From NCBI GenBank assembly GCA_910578095.1, contig CAJTOZ010000009.1, forward strand, positions 1 to 64,000: a stretch of 64,000 nt of DNA, written 5' to 3'. Made by a program: the position numbers and the translations under genes. The stretch is from an uncultured Muribaculaceae bacterium (GTDB lineage Bacteria; Bacteroidota; Bacteroidia; Bacteroidales; Muribaculaceae). The notes below the pieces were generated by a model. That model made no database searches and was not told the origin of the DNA. It worked only from the letters and a program-made list of their open reading frames with translations. Shown here piece by piece: positions 29,501-36,584 of the stretch. The first letter of the stretch is position 1. The number at the start of each line of letters is the position of its first letter.

Positions 29501-30234
29501 GCAACAAACTCACCGACATCACGCTCAACAACCCCGCACTATGGAATCTCGTGCTCAGCAACAATGAGTTCTCGGAAATTTCGCTGTCGGGTCTGCCAGC
29601 TCTTGACCAACTGTTCCTTGCAGGCAATAAATTCGCGGAAATAGACCTGTCGCCGGTGAAAAATCGCCTGCGTGTGCTTGATCTCACCAACAATGCCATG
29701 GATTTCGCTACCCTGCCGCGCCCTGCCGATATGCCGGCTATCGCAGTTTATTACTACGGCGGCCAGTCGCCCCTCGCGGCCGAGTGCGTCGACGGAAAGG
29801 TGGACCTCAGCTCGCAAGCCACAGTGGGCGAGACAGCCACGGAGTACAGCTGGTATCTTGGCGAGGTATACGTAGACGCCGATACCGGCGAGGTGGTGGG
29901 TGAAGCACTCGAAACCGACGGCGATGACCCCGAGTACACCGTTGACGGTGGTGTGACATATTTCCACTACACGTTCTCCGACAAAGTCGCCGGCATGCTC
30001 GTCAACGCAGAGTATCCCAACCTCGTGCTCTTCACCGTGCCTGTGACCATCGACAGCACCTCCGGTATAAGCGACGTCACAGCCGATGCCGCCGACCCGG
30101 ATGCCATAGTGGATGTGTACAACGTAGCCGGCATATGCGTGCGCCGCGCCGTGCGCATGGCCGAAGCCTTCGACGGCCTCGACACCGGCTTCTATATAGC
30201 CGGTGGCCGCAAGGCATTCGTACGCCGTCGTTGA
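26560..30234 (+). CDS. Giant secreted leucine-rich-repeat protein with sorting tail
   Basis: A 1224-residue protein with a signal peptide (MNTIKKILLAALCVAGFGGAQA). It carries three blocks of leucine-rich repeats, at about 125-355, 545-720 and 905-1055, each repeat of the LxxLxLSxNxLTxIDLS type. The blocks are separated by Ig-like beta regions. The end reads VDVYNVAGICV ... GFYIAGGRK AFVRRR, a sorting-tail pattern. LRR proteins of this kind on Bacteroidetes surfaces bind host or microbial proteins; the ligand is unknown here. It is cotranscribed with the subtilase, so a protease-plus-adhesin pair is plausible. A terminator follows at 30258-30290. Confidence 0.88.
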   Translation: MNTIKKILLAALCVAGFGGAQAVAAEPEEVPIITFRTNIYDTYGDTNSFHIELGASEKTYFDIDYGFGTEEVEVGVAYFDTDAQAMVGTMVQCRVSQEGIVRIYGDASKIDYLAAEGCYIDWIDMDACSNLEILNLQHNELKRLDLTPFTKLNAIYLTDNTFSAEHPLVVGPNKPDLMILEIDITEHIDPSFNLSDYPAMVSFDAYHCLDLDHIDPTGCPNLQVLSLELTNVSSVDVSQNQRLTRLNVSESRVTSLDLSKNVNLMNLLAEHVSGSINKEYKISSIDLSNNPNLVILTLAGNDLTDIDLSHNTLLTNLNLSRNKLSHINLEANTYLYSVNLAYNDMDFVTLPLPGAEWGEYYYYRNPLPCNRSYPVDSNIDFSSSVLRSGTTTTAKVWTFAPAAEAVELPEEEYTYTDGKISFKSAMTDSVYVEFANSAFPDYTLRSGAFKVKTAAEFGVPSQIVSFRPSSIPAGGVKFGVTIDGASAQAPRTLHVVAADGAEQTFAVTSADINAPTQISVNAVAAKNVALLVEEGDVLSSFVMAGVPLSALDISAATELRRLSVTDCSLRTIDMAYNRCLRSLDLSGNRLGNVSLAGSSGSYEKNVLTDIKAERNQIYNFEVVSTTQIKNLDLSDNRLTTFNLKNYDGIRSLDLSNNRMAEVLSLTYLAAAEEIDLHGNSLDSLTIDVLPCLKRFDVSDNNLSIRTLPAVASLPAGCAYTYAPQKNLYIVDKAPGINISAQYRMIDGEGTNFVWKKADGTVLVQGVDVDCNNGGTRFLKDNLGTVYCEMTHPAFPQFAGADVYKTTETLVVGAPTTVIASFTSTAGTDAANVVFRATKPTAVYIDWRGDGTEYLQYEVPSDKYASYTGQTAYAGANAKVYTYGEADELTVFSIYDVPMSQMDASPLTAVTAFSVGGAGLDEEHLKLPANPALSELNLEGNNFSTKTFEDLTNLKILTLSDNLYESFDASRLPGLQALALSGNKLTDITLNNPALWNLVLSNNEFSEISLSGLPALDQLFLAGNKFAEIDLSPVKNRLRVLDLTNNAMDFATLPRPADMPAIAVYYYGGQSPLAAECVDGKVDLSSQATVGETATEYSWYLGEVYVDADTGEVVGEALETDGDDPEYTVDGGVTYFHYTFSDKVAGMLVNAEYPNLVLFTVPVTIDSTSGISDVTADAADPDAIVDVYNVAGICVRRAVRMAEAFDGLDTGFYIAGGRKAFVRRR

Positions 30235-30257
30235 CAATTCCCTACGACCATACTTTA

Positions 30258-30290
30258 GCGGGCGCCTCCACACGGACGGTGCCCGCTTTC
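30258..30290 (+). terminator. Terminator of the secreted-protein operon
   Basis: GCGGGCGCC (30258-30266) pairs with GGTGCCCGC (30278-30286) with one G-T wobble and an 11-base loop, followed by TTTCCTT. It lies 24 bases beyond the LRR stop codon. Confidence 0.75.
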
Positions 30291-30340
30291 CTTATGAAAT
30301 AATTCGCTATTTTTATGGGGCGAGTGTCGCAAATTCTTCG

Positions 30341-30348
30341 TAACTTTG
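30341..30348 (+). promoter_or_regulatory. -7 element abutting the exonuclease start
   Basis: TAACTTTG ends only 6 bases before the ATG at 30355. With the start of transcription usually about 3 bases after this box, the mRNA would have almost no leader. The -33 region (TTTTTATG around 30309-30316) is a loose match. Confidence 0.6.
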
Positions 30349-30354
30349 CATGTC

Positions 30355-30999
30355 ATGAAAATGAGTACATTTTCCATCTCAATAAGTAAACAGGCGATGG
30401 TTGAAATGCCTCCGGTGGCATTCGACGGACCGATCACGATAGTAGAGACGGCAGAGCAATTGGACAGCGCCCTGGCCGATCTGTGTGCGCACCCGCTTGT
30501 GGGGTTCGACACGGAAACCAAGCCGTCCTTCAAGAAAGGGTGTGTCAACAAGGTGGCTCTGATGCAGCTGTCCACCGATACGCACAACTATCTCATACGT
30601 CTGAATAAGCTCGGCATTCCGGCCGCGCTCAGGGCGTTCCTTGAAAATCCTGCCGTGACCAAGGTGGGGCTCTCCGTGCACGACGACTTCAGCGTGATGC
30701 GCCGCACCGAGCCTCTGGAACCGCAGGGATTCGTAGAGCTGCAGCACTATGTGAGGGATTTCTGCATATCCGACAGCTCTCTCCAGAAGATATACGCTAT
30801 AGTATTCGGACAGCGGATATCCAAAAAGCAGAGGCTCACCAACTGGGAAGCCGACAAGCTCACACCCCAGCAGCAGGCTTATGCCGCGCTGGATTCATGG
30901 GCGTGCCTCCACATATACAGGTATCTGTCGGAAGGACGGTTCGACCCGTCGTCGTCGCCCTATCGCGTATTTCCCGAAGAAAAAAAAGAGGAAGCATGA
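30355..30999 (+). CDS. 3'-5' exonuclease domain protein (RNase D/Rrp6-like)
   Basis: About 214 residues from the ATG at 30355; a TTG nine bases upstream lies inside the promoter and is unlikely. The DEDD exonuclease motifs are present: GFDTETKPSF (Asp and Glu of motif I), GLSVHDDFSVM (Asp of motif II) and AYAALDSWACLHIY (Tyr and Asp of motif III). It would remove nucleotides from 3' ends of RNA or DNA. It lacks the HRDC domains of full RNase D, as is usual for this Bacteroidetes family. Its stop overlaps the ATG of the small membrane protein (ATGA). Confidence 0.85.
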   Translation: MKMSTFSISISKQAMVEMPPVAFDGPITIVETAEQLDSALADLCAHPLVGFDTETKPSFKKGCVNKVALMQLSTDTHNYLIRLNKLGIPAALRAFLENPAVTKVGLSVHDDFSVMRRTEPLEPQGFVELQHYVRDFCISDSSLQKIYAIVFGQRISKKQRLTNWEADKLTPQQQAYAALDSWACLHIYRYLSEGRFDPSSSPYRVFPEEKKEEA

Positions 31000-31226
31000 A
31001 AAAGATTCCACGTTCCACCCTGATTCCGCTTGTGCTGCTCGTGTATCTGGCCGTGATGGCTACGATAGGCTACGGCGACTATGCCGCCGGGCGCACTTCG
31101 GCGCTTTACTATTTCGGCATCATCGCCATCACGCTTGTGATTCTGGTGCTTCTGCATTTCAGCCTCAAGCGCCGCGAGCGCATGCGTGCCGAAAGGGAAG
31201 CCGACATTAAAAAGAATTCAAACTAA
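30996..31226 (+). CDS. Small two-helix membrane protein
   Basis: A 76-residue protein starting MKKIPRSTLIP, with two hydrophobic helices (about 7-24 and 37-55) and a strongly charged C-terminal tail (KRRERMRAEREADIKK). The start overlaps the exonuclease stop by 4 bases, so it is translated by coupling, and gpmI follows 19 bases later. No family with known function is recognised. A scaffold or small inner-membrane factor is possible. Confidence 0.75.
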   Translation: MKKIPRSTLIPLVLLVYLAVMATIGYGDYAAGRTSALYYFGIIAITLVILVLLHFSLKRRERMRAEREADIKKNSN

Positions 31227-31245
31227 TAACAACATAAAAACCACT

Positions 31246-32766
31246 ATGGCTAAAAAAGCTCTTTTAATAATCCTCGACGGATGGGGCATCGGCAACCATA
31301 CCCACAGCGATGCCATCTATAGCACTCCCACTCCCTATTGGGACCACCTTCTGGCCACATACCCGCACTCGCAGCTGCTGGCCGGCGGCGAGGATGTGGG
31401 TCTGCCCGACGGACAAATGGGCAACTCCGAAGTGGGCCACCTCAACATAGGTGCCGGACGCATCGTTTACCAGGACCTTGTTAAAATCAACAAATCCATA
31501 GCTGAGGGCACTATCCTCGACAATCCCATGGTCAAGAAAGCATTTGAATATGCCAAGACCACAGGCAAGCGCATGCATTTCATGGGCCTGACCAGCAACG
31601 GCGGCGTGCACTCCTCGCTGGACCATATCTTCGCTCTTTGCGACATCGCAAAGCACTATGGTCTTAAGGATGTGTTTCTCCACTGCTTCATGGATGGCCG
31701 CGACACCGACCCCCGCAGTGGCAAAGGCTTCATCGAGCAGCTGCAGGAACATTGCGCCGGAAGCGCCGGCACTATTGCCAGCATCATCGGACGCTACTAT
31801 GCCATGGACCGCGACAAGCGCTGGGAGCGCGTGCGGGTGGCATACGATCTTCTCGTGAAAGGCGAGGGCAAGCAGGCTACCGATATGGTGGCAGCTATGC
31901 AGGAGAGCTACGACGAGGATGTGACCGACGAATTCATCAAGCCTATCAACAATGCCAATGTAGACGGTACTATCCAGGAGGGAGATGTGGTGATATTCTT
32001 CAACTACCGCAACGACCGTGCCAAGGAACTCACCGTGGTGCTCACGCAGCACGATATGCCCGAGGAAGGCATGCACACCATCCCCGGCCTGCAGTACTAC
32101 TGCATGACACCCTACGATGCCTCGTTCAAGGGTGTGTACATTCTCTTCGACAAGGAAAATGTGGGCAACACGCTCGGCGAATATCTTTCCGCACTCGGTC
32201 GCAAGCAGCTGCACATTGCCGAGACGGAGAAGTATGCGCACGTCACTTTCTTCTTCAACGGTGGCCGCGAGCAGCCTTTCGACGGAGAGGATCGTATCCT
32301 CGTGCCTTCGCCTAAGGTGGCTACCTACGATCTCAAGCCCGAAATGAGCGCTCCTGAGGTCAAGGACAAACTGGTGGAGGCCATCAAGGAGGAGAAGTAC
32401 GACTTCATCGTGGTGAACTACGCCAATGGCGACATGGTGGGCCACACCGGCATCTATTCCGCCATACAGAAAGCTGTGGAAACTCTCGACAACTGTCTGC
32501 ACGACACGGTGGAGGCCGCCCGCGGCGCAGGCTATGAGGTTATCATCATTGCCGACCACGGCAACGCCGACAACGCTGAAAACGCCGACGGAACCCCCAA
32601 TACGGCCCACTCGCTCAATCCCGTGCCTTTTGTGTATGTGACGGACAACAAGAGCGCCAAGGTGGCCGACGGACGTCTGGCCGACGTAGCTCCCTCCCTT
32701 CTCCATATCATGGGTGAGAAACAGCCCGCGGAGATGACCGGAAGCGACCTTATCGCCGATAAGTAA
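31246..32766 (+). CDS. gpmI: 2,3-bisphosphoglycerate-independent phosphoglycerate mutase
   Basis: A 506-residue alkaline-phosphatase-superfamily enzyme that interconverts 3- and 2-phosphoglycerate in glycolysis. The phospho-acceptor Ser lies in GQMGNSEVGHLNIG, the metal ligands in LLIILDGWG near the N-terminus and IADHGNADN near the C-terminus, and DGRDTDPRSG is the conserved substrate-binding block. I chose the ATG at 31246 (MAKKALLIILDGWG), because the family begins there and the 20 codons before it read as leader. Third gene of a short operon; closed by a strong terminator. Confidence 0.97.
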   Translation: MAKKALLIILDGWGIGNHTHSDAIYSTPTPYWDHLLATYPHSQLLAGGEDVGLPDGQMGNSEVGHLNIGAGRIVYQDLVKINKSIAEGTILDNPMVKKAFEYAKTTGKRMHFMGLTSNGGVHSSLDHIFALCDIAKHYGLKDVFLHCFMDGRDTDPRSGKGFIEQLQEHCAGSAGTIASIIGRYYAMDRDKRWERVRVAYDLLVKGEGKQATDMVAAMQESYDEDVTDEFIKPINNANVDGTIQEGDVVIFFNYRNDRAKELTVVLTQHDMPEEGMHTIPGLQYYCMTPYDASFKGVYILFDKENVGNTLGEYLSALGRKQLHIAETEKYAHVTFFFNGGREQPFDGEDRILVPSPKVATYDLKPEMSAPEVKDKLVEAIKEEKYDFIVVNYANGDMVGHTGIYSAIQKAVETLDNCLHDTVEAARGAGYEVIIIADHGNADNAENADGTPNTAHSLNPVPFVYVTDNKSAKVADGRLADVAPSLLHIMGEKQPAEMTGSDLIADK

Positions 32767-32786
32767 GCCGCCCGGCACGATATATC

Positions 32787-32828
32787 ATCCTGTGCCGGAC
32801 CGTTATCCATCCGGCACAGGATTTTTTT
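32787..32828 (+). terminator. Terminator of gpmI
   Basis: A perfect 13-bp stem (32787-32799 with 32810-32822) with a 10-base loop is followed by a run of seven T. Confidence 0.92.
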
Positions 32829-32851
32829 CTCTCTCTACACACACACAATTT

Positions 32852-33775
32852 ATGTCGATCAGACCAATCATTGCTGCCGCAATTGTAGTGCTGGCAGCCA
32901 CATCTTGCAACAATGATGTTTTCGTAAAGCCCACGGCCCCCTCATCGTGTGAGGTGGTGCTCGACGGCGATGGCTCGCGGGCCAGCATCAAGTTCCAGCC
33001 TTCGGGGCTGCAGCACATATACTTTGATGTTTACGGCGGACAGAGCGGATTCACATACTACGACCGTGCCGGCCGCGAGATAGCCGTGAACAGTCCGGCC
33101 AAGGATGTGGCGCGTATCAGTTTCTCCAATATCGCCATGGTGGCTTTCGATGTATACATAGATGGCGACAAACTCACCTTTGAATGCGTGGAAAACACCG
33201 TGCAGACAAATCCCATGAATTTTTCGCTGCGTCTGGACTACGGCTTCGGCACGGAGATAGTGCATCTTACGCTCATGCCCGGACAGCCCATGGAATGCAC
33301 GGCTTTCAGCTACGACACCAACGCCTTGAACGCCTATGAGGAAGTGGCGCGTGTCACTGACCAAGTGACATTGCACAATGAATCGTCGCTCACTCAGGTG
33401 ATGGAGCTTTGGCCGTATCTGAATGTGTTTGGCTCCGTAGAACTTACGCCCGAGGAGACGTGGGCCAAAGGCGAGAATGTGCAGGTAAGGATTCCGTATT
33501 TCAACGGAACAGAATGGACAGTGCCGGAGATCGCAACCGGGCTTACCATATACCGCGACTATACCTTTACCCCCGCCGGCATTGATTGGACGACGCGCGT
33601 GAAGGTGGATGTGCCTGCCATGTCTACGGTAGCTGCGCAGGCTGTAGTGAATTACTACAGCGTGTCCACGCAGTTCACGGCCACATTCCGTGCGCCGGTG
33701 AGCGGACGTGAGTTTACCACAAAGGGAATCATGAAAGTAACACAGCCCTTCGATTATGAAATTCAAGTACTCTAA
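32852..33775 (+). CDS. Lipoprotein of unknown function
   Basis: About 307 residues from the ATG at 32852. A lipoprotein signal (MSIRPIIAAAIVVLAATSC, Cys19) is followed by Asn-Asn-Asp. The body is rich in beta strands and aromatic residues and holds no motif I recognise. Segments such as RLDYGFGTEIVHLTLMPGQP suggest repeated Ig-like sheets. It overlaps the next gene, a PagL-like outer membrane protein, by 20 bases, which argues for a joint role in the outer membrane. No TAnnTTTG box is seen between the gpmI terminator and its ATG. Confidence 0.7.
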   Translation: MSIRPIIAAAIVVLAATSCNNDVFVKPTAPSSCEVVLDGDGSRASIKFQPSGLQHIYFDVYGGQSGFTYYDRAGREIAVNSPAKDVARISFSNIAMVAFDVYIDGDKLTFECVENTVQTNPMNFSLRLDYGFGTEIVHLTLMPGQPMECTAFSYDTNALNAYEEVARVTDQVTLHNESSLTQVMELWPYLNVFGSVELTPEETWAKGENVQVRIPYFNGTEWTVPEIATGLTIYRDYTFTPAGIDWTTRVKVDVPAMSTVAAQAVVNYYSVSTQFTATFRAPVSGREFTTKGIMKVTQPFDYEIQVL

Positions 33776-34943
33776 ACTGCGCATGATCGCAGCGGCCGTA
33801 GCGAGTGTATGCGCATGCTCGGCCATGGCCGATTCCATCCCCGAAGGTGCGGCTGTTGCCCGTTGGCGTCTCGGCGTGGAGTTGTCGCCTGCATTTGTTC
33901 CTCACACCAATCGCTTCCTGAGTGGCAACAACGATGCCGGAAAATCGGTGGACGCATCATTTGGCGGTGCTGTCCGCGCCGATTTTGTATTCGCGCCGAA
34001 TTCGCGCTACGGCAAGTTGTATCCCGATGTCTATCAGGGTGTGGGGGTCGATGTGACCGCATTTCCCGGCGGTATGCTTGGCACGCCGGTGTCGGCGTAT
34101 GTGTATCAGGGGGCGCCAATAGTGCGGTTAGGCTCTCGTCTCAGTCTCGGCTACGAATGGCAGTTTGGTGCGGCCTTCGGTTGGAAGCATTCGGAAGACG
34201 GACCGGATGCCGACAACAATGCCGTGAGCACGGCTGTCACCGCACGCATGGGGGTGGGAGTGAAACTCGTGTATGAGCTGGCACCCCGGTGGCAGCTTTC
34301 CGCAGGAGTGGATGTGCTGCATTTTTCCAACGGCAACACTTCGTTTCCTAATGCCGGGGTGAACACTGTCGGGGCCACGGTGGGCGTGGCGTATGTGCTC
34401 GATGCTTCGCCGCGCGCGGGTATGGCCGATGCCGCCGAGATAGCTCAGGCCGATGCCGGGCGCTGGTTTTTCGATATTGTAGCCTATGGCGCCTGGCGCA
34501 AGCGCGGAGTTGTGCTTGACGATGTTGCCGTGCTTTGTCCGGGCAGCTTCGGTGTGGGCGGCGTGCAGTTTGCGCCCATGCGCAGGTTCAACCGCTGGTT
34601 TGCCGCAGGTGCATCGCTTGATCTTCAGTACGATGAAAGCGCCGGCATGGCTCCTTACTATGTGTCAAGCTCAAGCTACGACGATCCAAAGTTCTACCGG
34701 CCGCCTTTCGGAAAGCAGATCAGCGCCGGCATCTCGGCCCATGCCGAGCTCACGGCTCCTGTTTTTTCCGTAAACGCGGGCATAGGATATGATTTTGTTT
34801 GTCCCGAAGGCGACAAGCGCTTCTACCAGTCGCTGACACTCAAGACTTTTGTGACAGAACGAGTGTTTGTCAACGTGGGATACCGCCTCGGCAATTTCAA
34901 GGACCCGCAGAATCTCATGTTGGGTCTTGGTGTGAGGCTGTAG
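33756..34943 (+). CDS. Outer membrane beta-barrel with PagL-like acyloxyacyl hydrolase motif
   Basis: A 395-residue protein with a signal peptide (cleaved near AMADS) and amphipathic beta strands throughout. HFSNGNTSFPNAGVN at about 189-203 matches the His-Ser-x... motif of lipid A 3-O-deacylases (PagL, PF09411-like), where His and Ser form the active site. PagL enzymes are about 170 residues; this one has a second barrel-like half, as in other Bacteroidetes members of the family. It would trim a fatty acid from lipid A in the outer membrane. Assignment rests on the motif; a plain porin remains possible. It overlaps the upstream lipoprotein gene by 20 bases. Confidence 0.72.
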   Translation: MKFKYSKLRMIAAAVASVCACSAMADSIPEGAAVARWRLGVELSPAFVPHTNRFLSGNNDAGKSVDASFGGAVRADFVFAPNSRYGKLYPDVYQGVGVDVTAFPGGMLGTPVSAYVYQGAPIVRLGSRLSLGYEWQFGAAFGWKHSEDGPDADNNAVSTAVTARMGVGVKLVYELAPRWQLSAGVDVLHFSNGNTSFPNAGVNTVGATVGVAYVLDASPRAGMADAAEIAQADAGRWFFDIVAYGAWRKRGVVLDDVAVLCPGSFGVGGVQFAPMRRFNRWFAAGASLDLQYDESAGMAPYYVSSSSYDDPKFYRPPFGKQISAGISAHAELTAPVFSVNAGIGYDFVCPEGDKRFYQSLTLKTFVTERVFVNVGYRLGNFKDPQNLMLGLGVRL

Positions 34944-34952
34944 CCTGCGGCG

Positions 34953-36446
34953 TCACTGCTGTCCGAGAAATTCCGAGATGCACACGAAGTGTGCGCCATC
35001 GGCTTTGAGGCGCCTTATTATAGCGGTGAATTCCTGCCACCTCGCCTCATCCCATGAATGCGGATGGCCCTGCAGATAGAAATGGTCGAGATGGCTGTAG
35101 CGACCGAGATAATTGGCAAGGAACTTAGCATACACGGGGTTGTGGAACGGATATTCCATCTCCAGATTTCGCTCCACAAGCGTGCCCTTGAATAGTCTGG
35201 GGTGCTCGGGATGGCCGAACACAAGCTCTATGTTGCTGATGCTTGCAAGGGCGCTGTCGGTGTGCTCGTTGCAGTTGGTCCAGTGTCTTCCCCATGCCCG
35301 CAGGGTCAGTCCGGCTTTGGCTGTGGCGAGCGAATCGGTGCGGTGCAGGGCGGCACGCTGTTTGTGAAAATCCTGTTCAAATTCGCCCGGCTCGTCCATG
35401 CTCATGCGGTTGTGGTAGCCGTGGTTCCAGAATTCTATGCGTGGGTTGCGAGCGGTGGTCCGCAGCCAGTCGAAATAGTCGGTGCGGTCGCTGTCAAGAG
35501 AGTAGCCGATGATGCCGAGATTGGCTTTTATGCCTGCACTGTCGATGAAATTCACCACACGGTTCCAGGCATCCGGCACTGCCTCGCCATCGTCTCCGTA
35601 GTGCACGTCGTCAAGTTTGAGGAGTACCGTCGGGCCATGTCCTTTCCTTTTCCCGGCAGCCTCGGGCCTGAACACTATCTCCGCCTGTCCGCGGCGCAGC
35701 AGGAGGGCATCCTCTCCGAAAGGTGTGGCTGCATTGATGTTGCCGTTTTCTATATCGCGGGCGTTTTCAGCAATGTCGAGCATATAGTCGAGGCCTATCG
35801 GCTTTTTGATATATGGATAATGGCCGGCATAGAGTTTTTCAATGCCTTGCGATGTCATGAGCCTGAGCATGCGTCCGCAGCTCTCGGAAAGGGTGGAGAA
35901 TTCTACTTGCGGGTTGAGTTGCATCCATAATTGCCCTGTGCCGAAAGCATCGCCCGTAAAGGCCATTTTTCCTGCGAAGTCCACAAAAATAATAGAGCCG
36001 GGGGTATGGCCGGGCATCAGGAACACTTCCAATGTGCGCGAGCCGAGCTCAAAACGGTAGCCTTCCTCAATGTAGCGTATCTTTCCTTTGTAGTCGGCCA
36101 TATTGCGGCTCGTCACGAGAGTGTCGGCCGGGTGCATGTACACTTCCGGAAAATAGTGCACTCCGCCGCTGTGGTCGTAATGGCAGTGCGTGAGGGCTAC
36201 TCGCAGCGGTTTGTCAGTGAGTTTGGCGGCTATCTTGTCGAGATCGCGGCATTTAGTGCCGGTGTCAATCAGCAGCGCGGCGGTGTCGCCCTCTACAAGA
36301 TACATGGTGGTTTTGTCGCTTGTCTCAAGCACGGTGACGCCGGGTTCGATCACGGTGGCCGTGACGTCGTCGTTGGAAAATACCGGTTCAGCTGCTCGGG
36401 AAGCGATGCTCAGCAGCATGCAGAGCATAATGTGCAGATGTCTCAT
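34953..36446 (-). CDS. MBL-fold hydrolase fused to a polysaccharide-deacetylase-like domain
   Basis: About 497 residues from the ATG at 36446. A signal peptide (MRHLHIMLCMLLSIASRAAE) leads into a metallo-beta-lactamase fold (about 25-215) with THCHYDHSGG (His87, His89, Asp91, His92), PGHTPGS (His147), TGDAFG (Asp166) and AGHYP (His209), a complete two-metal site. The second half (about 270-495) carries LKLDDVH and EFWNHGYHN (Asp279/280, His342, His345), the Asp-His-His metal set of NodB-like deacetylases. An exported two-domain enzyme acting on an acetylated or ester-bearing glycan is inferred. A consensus promoter lies at 36493-36523. It converges with the PagL-like gene, 9 bases apart. Confidence 0.82.
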   Translation of the reverse strand: MRHLHIMLCMLLSIASRAAEPVFSNDDVTATVIEPGVTVLETSDKTTMYLVEGDTAALLIDTGTKCRDLDKIAAKLTDKPLRVALTHCHYDHSGGVHYFPEVYMHPADTLVTSRNMADYKGKIRYIEEGYRFELGSRTLEVFLMPGHTPGSIIFVDFAGKMAFTGDAFGTGQLWMQLNPQVEFSTLSESCGRMLRLMTSQGIEKLYAGHYPYIKKPIGLDYMLDIAENARDIENGNINAATPFGEDALLLRRGQAEIVFRPEAAGKRKGHGPTVLLKLDDVHYGDDGEAVPDAWNRVVNFIDSAGIKANLGIIGYSLDSDRTDYFDWLRTTARNPRIEFWNHGYHNRMSMDEPGEFEQDFHKQRAALHRTDSLATAKAGLTLRAWGRHWTNCNEHTDSALASISNIELVFGHPEHPRLFKGTLVERNLEMEYPFHNPVYAKFLANYLGRYSHLDHFYLQGHPHSWDEARWQEFTAIIRRLKADGAHFVCISEFLGQQ

Positions 36447-36492
36447 GGTATGGTCTTTTTTTGTTGGAGATTCTAAAGCCTCAAAACAGCTG

Positions 36493-36523
36493 CAAAGATA
36501 CAAAATACCCCTCAGATAACAAA
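36493..36523 (-). promoter_or_regulatory. Promoter of the MBL/deacetylase gene within the groEL terminator tract
   Basis: Minus-strand TTTG (36520-36523), a 19-base spacer and TATCTTTG (36493-36500). The TTTG is the end of the T tract of the groEL terminator. The ATG is 46 bases downstream. Confidence 0.8.
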
Positions 36524-36559
36524 AAAACTGCGCTGCCCGCATGTGTACGGACAGCGCAG
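36520..36559 (-). terminator. Terminator of groES-groEL
   Basis: CTGCGCTG (36528-36535) pairs with CAGCGCAG (36552-36559), with an inner CCG/CGG extension. On the minus strand the stem is followed by seven T and a G. Confidence 0.85.
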
Positions 36560-36584
36560 ATATTGGCTTTTAATGGCTGTGGGC

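Noticed and set aside
31264..32778. A 504-codon minus-strand frame opposite gpmI
   Set aside because: Shadow of a clearly recognised gene.
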